Positions 22,936 to 25,094 of a stretch of DNA of 25,094 nucleotides are shown one piece after another. Source of the stretch: a virus; IMG/VR virus record IMGVR_UViG_3300030294_000153, positions 1-25,094 of that record, one strand, 5' to 3'. Made by a program: the position numbers and the translations under genes. Position 1 is the first letter of the stretch. The number at the start of each line of letters is the position of its first letter. The notes beneath the pieces were generated by a model. The model had not been told where the DNA came from, did not search any database, and was given only the letters and a program-made list of their open reading frames with translations.

Positions 22936-22963
22936 AGCCTGCCTTGAGCAGGCTTTCTTTTTT
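22936..22963 (+). terminator. Intrinsic terminator between gp46-like and baseplate J genes
   Basis: A perfect 7-bp stem (AGCCTGC at 22936-22942, GCAGGCT at 22948-22954) with loop CTTGA is followed by TTTCTTTTTT. It is the best of the internal hairpins in the tail region. The baseplate J ATG follows 16 bp later, so the tail message must read through it or start anew; no clear promoter was seen. Confidence 0.8.
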
Positions 22964-22979
22964 CGGAGCACAGATCCTC

Positions 22980-24107
22980 ATGCCATATACGAGACCCACG
23001 CTCTCGGACCTGCGCGCGCACGTTGCAGCGGATATCACCTCCGGTTTACCGACTGCCGACGGGCTCCTAAGATTTTCGAACCTGCAAATTACTGGCAAGG
23101 CTGTCGCTGGACTGGCCCACCTTAACTATGGGTACCTTGATTGGATCGCCAAGCAAGGGGTGCCCTACACGGCCTCGGGCGAGTACCTCGAGGCCTGGGC
23201 GGCACTGAAGAAGGTTTATCGAAAGACTGCAACCAAGGCTGCGGGCGTCGCTTCGTTCCGGGGCGTCCCCGGTAGAATTATCGACGCAGGTACCCAGGTT
23301 ATTCGAGGTGATTCGGCTGCCTTTCCGTCTCTAGTGACCGCCACGGTAGCGGCGGACGGTACCGTAGCCTTGCAGGTCGTGGCTGATCTGGCGGGGGAGG
23401 CCGGCAATACTCCCGTGGGCAGCCTGATGACACTTGGCACGGCCATAGACGGCGTTCAATCAGCAGGTGCTGTAACCACTGCGATTACAGGGGGGGCTGA
23501 TCAGGAGGGCGAGGAGTCGTTGTTCTCTCGGATGCTCGACGCATACCAGAACACGCCAAACGGCGGCTCTCGGGGCGATTATCCTTCGTGGGCAAAAGAG
23601 GTCTCTGGCGTCACTCGCGCATGGTGTGTGCCTAACGGTTTCGGAACCGGGACAGTCGTGGTTTACACCATGCTAGACGATGCAAATGCTGATCACGGCG
23701 GTTTCCCCCAGGGCACTGACGGGGTTTCCACAAGGGACAATCGGTCCACCTCCGGAAACCTCGCCACCGGTGACCAACTGATCGTGGCCAACAGCATTTT
23801 CGACGAACAGCCGGTGACGGCGATGGTGTACAGCTGCGCTCCGATTGCGAACCCTATCAATTTCACAATAACCGGATTGTCTGCCGCGTCGACGACTACT
23901 CGCGCCGCTGTTGCAGCTGCAATCACTGAGGTTTTCTTTGAGCAGGGTGCGCCGCTGTCTGACGGGTCGTTCGTTGGTCTGTCCGACATCGATTCCGCGA
24001 TAGCTGCGATCTCGGCAACGAAGGGATTCGTCATCACATCGCCAGCAGCCAACATTGCCAACTTGGTTGGCCGTTTGCCCACGCTAGGCACCATTAACTA
24101 CGGCTGA
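22980..24107 (+). CDS. Baseplate J-like protein (Mu gp47)
   Basis: From ATG 22980 the product is 375 residues; GGAGC lies about 9 nt upstream, and the TTG at 22944 was rejected because it lies in the terminator. The Baseplate_J pattern is clear: RPTLSDLRAHVAADITSGLP near the start, YLEAWAALKKVYRKTATKA, GVASFRGVPGRIIDAGTQV, AGEAGNTPVG, GGADQEGEESLFSRMLDAY, and a C-terminal VFFEQGAPLSDGSFVGLSDID. It builds the baseplate wedge that attaches fibres. It is followed by the gp48-like gene after 5 nt. Confidence 0.92.
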   Translation: MPYTRPTLSDLRAHVAADITSGLPTADGLLRFSNLQITGKAVAGLAHLNYGYLDWIAKQGVPYTASGEYLEAWAALKKVYRKTATKAAGVASFRGVPGRIIDAGTQVIRGDSAAFPSLVTATVAADGTVALQVVADLAGEAGNTPVGSLMTLGTAIDGVQSAGAVTTAITGGADQEGEESLFSRMLDAYQNTPNGGSRGDYPSWAKEVSGVTRAWCVPNGFGTGTVVVYTMLDDANADHGGFPQGTDGVSTRDNRSTSGNLATGDQLIVANSIFDEQPVTAMVYSCAPIANPINFTITGLSAASTTTRAAVAAAITEVFFEQGAPLSDGSFVGLSDIDSAIAAISATKGFVITSPAANIANLVGRLPTLGTINYG

Positions 24108-24112
24108 TTGCC

Positions 24113-24709
24113 ATGTCAAAACCATCATTCACCGACGGCGACTTTACGTCCGCGTTGCTTGGCTTATTACCCCGCGGGCGCGTTTGGCCAAAAGACCTTA
24201 GCAGTGTGCAGGCGCAGGCCATCTCCTGCTTTGCACCGACGTTCACGCGAATAAGCGATTCGGCGCTGAATTTGCTCGAGGACATGTTTCCCGCGAGCAC
24301 CATCAACTTCCTACCGGAGTGGGAGGACACGCTTGGGCTGCCCGATCCATGTGCGGGCGTATCGCCGACATTTCAGGGGCGCCGTAACCAGGTAGTTGCG
24401 CGATTTTCCAATAGCGGTGGCCAATCGGTTCAGTTCTTCCAGTCATTCGCTCAGGGACTTGGGTACACCGTGACCGTTACTCAATACGCCCCGTTTCGCT
24501 GTGGGCAAAGCGTCTGCGGGCAACAACTGGGCGGCGCGGACTGGTTCTTCGCCTGGGCCATCAACAGCGAGCTCAACACAATCAACCACTTTCGCGTCGG
24601 CCAGTCCGCTGCGGGGGAGCCGCTGTCTTCATGGAGCAACACGGTACTTGAGTGCGAACTCTCTCAGGCCAAGCCCGCCCACACTGTTTTGCAATTTCAT
24701 TATTCGTGA
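24113..24709 (+). CDS. Tail protein gp48-like (YmfQ/DUF2313 family)
   Basis: The product has 198 residues (Mu gp48 192). The typical start ALLGLLPRGRVWPKD, the helix SDSALNLLEDMFPASTINFLPEWEDTLGLPDPC, the segment RRNQVVARFSNSGGQS and the Cys-bearing FRCGQSVCGQQLGG are the family marks. In Mu-like and SfV-like phages it stands between baseplate J and the tail fibre and is the outer wedge protein that holds fibres. ATG 24113 follows the previous stop by 5 nt; the Cys pair CGQSVCG and another Cys near the end may bind metal. Confidence 0.9.
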   Translation: MSKPSFTDGDFTSALLGLLPRGRVWPKDLSSVQAQAISCFAPTFTRISDSALNLLEDMFPASTINFLPEWEDTLGLPDPCAGVSPTFQGRRNQVVARFSNSGGQSVQFFQSFAQGLGYTVTVTQYAPFRCGQSVCGQQLGGADWFFAWAINSELNTINHFRVGQSAAGEPLSSWSNTVLECELSQAKPAHTVLQFHYS

Positions 24710-24717
24710 GGTCATAG

Positions 24718-25094
24718 ATGTTTCAGATCGATAACTCAACGGCCGTAGCGGCTATCCCAGCTCCTACGCCGGCTGGCTCGGCGGGCTACTTCACCGATGG
24801 CAACCCAGCCACCGGCGTTTCGGCGACGATCCTTCCCGCCGAATTTATGAATATGCTCATGATGGAGAATCTCAATGTTTTGTCCGCTGGCGGGATGGCT
24901 CCGGTAAAAGGGCAATACAACCAACTGGCTCTGGCGATTAACAAAATCGTCCAAGCTGCTGCCCAGCGCGGCAACACCACCTATGCGCTGGATACTGGCG
25001 TTGCGAACATCTATGTTTGCGCGTTCTCTCCCGCGATAGTTACCCGTTTCGAAGGCCAGATCCTGCGCTTCAAGGTAAAAACCACGAACACAGG
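24718..25094 (+). CDS. Tail fibre / collar protein, N-terminal part (cut by window end)
   Basis: From ATG 24718 (GAGG site 8 nt upstream) the frame is open for 125 codons to the window edge. The start FQIDNSTAVAAIPAP, AGYFTDGNPATGVSATILPA, EFMNMLMMENLNVLSAGG and QYNQLALAINKIV is the conserved baseplate-attachment end of tail fibres in Pseudomonas phages and R-type pyocin-like particles. The receptor-binding part, which would set host range, is outside the window. The reading ends without a stop, so length is unknown. High confidence for type, none for specificity. Confidence 0.85.
   Translation, partial: MFQIDNSTAVAAIPAPTPAGSAGYFTDGNPATGVSATILPAEFMNMLMMENLNVLSAGGMAPVKGQYNQLALAINKIVQAAAQRGNTTYALDTGVANIYVCAFSPAIVTRFEGQILRFKVKTTNT

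Overview
The window is a 25 kb stretch of a temperate phage or prophage, with every convincing gene on the + strand. The GC-rich composition, GTG/TTG starts and overlapping stop/start codons suit a Pseudomonas host. The protein set also looks like Pseudomonas prophages, although that host call rests on recognition and not on a search. No bacterial housekeeping gene, tRNA, IS element or CRISPR array was seen.

Layout: (1) 1-3073 is the right end of an early/replication operon: the tail of a probable replication protein O, a lambda P-type helicase loader, a YbcO-like nuclease, an unexpectedly placed tyrosine recombinase and two small unknown genes. (2) 3077-3856 looks like a lambda-style late switch: a candidate antiterminator gene, a sigma70-like promoter over its stop codon, and two intrinsic terminators before the lysis genes. 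(3) 3857-5451 holds two small membrane proteins (holin and probable partner), a short unknown and a gpZ-like protein. (4) 5452-5596 is a cos-like non-coding region, followed by the lambda-type packaging and head genes: Nu1 and gpA terminase, gpW, portal B, S49 protease, an acidic scaffold-like protein, decoration protein D, capsid E, a small unknown and FII. (5) From about 14110 the genes follow the Mu contractile-tail order: tail terminator, DUF2635, sheath, tube, chaperone with a -1 frameshift, tape measure with a lysozyme domain, DNA-circularisation protein N, hub P, spike gp45, gp46, baseplate J, gp48 and the start of a tail fibre that runs off the window.

Together these predict a temperate myovirus with a lambda-like, cos-packaging capsid and a Mu-like contractile tail, a mosaic plan of the kind known from Shigella phage SfV. 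The most notable unexplained signal is a cluster of six GGTAAC-type 7-mers (consensus GGGTAACAA, both orientations) at 5573-5828. It spans the start of the small terminase gene and is a candidate terminase-recognition array. Other points of interest are the promoter/terminator switch at 3637-3779, the GGGTTTT slippery site at 17193, and three intrinsic terminators inside the late operon, two of them just ahead of the capsid and tail-tube genes.
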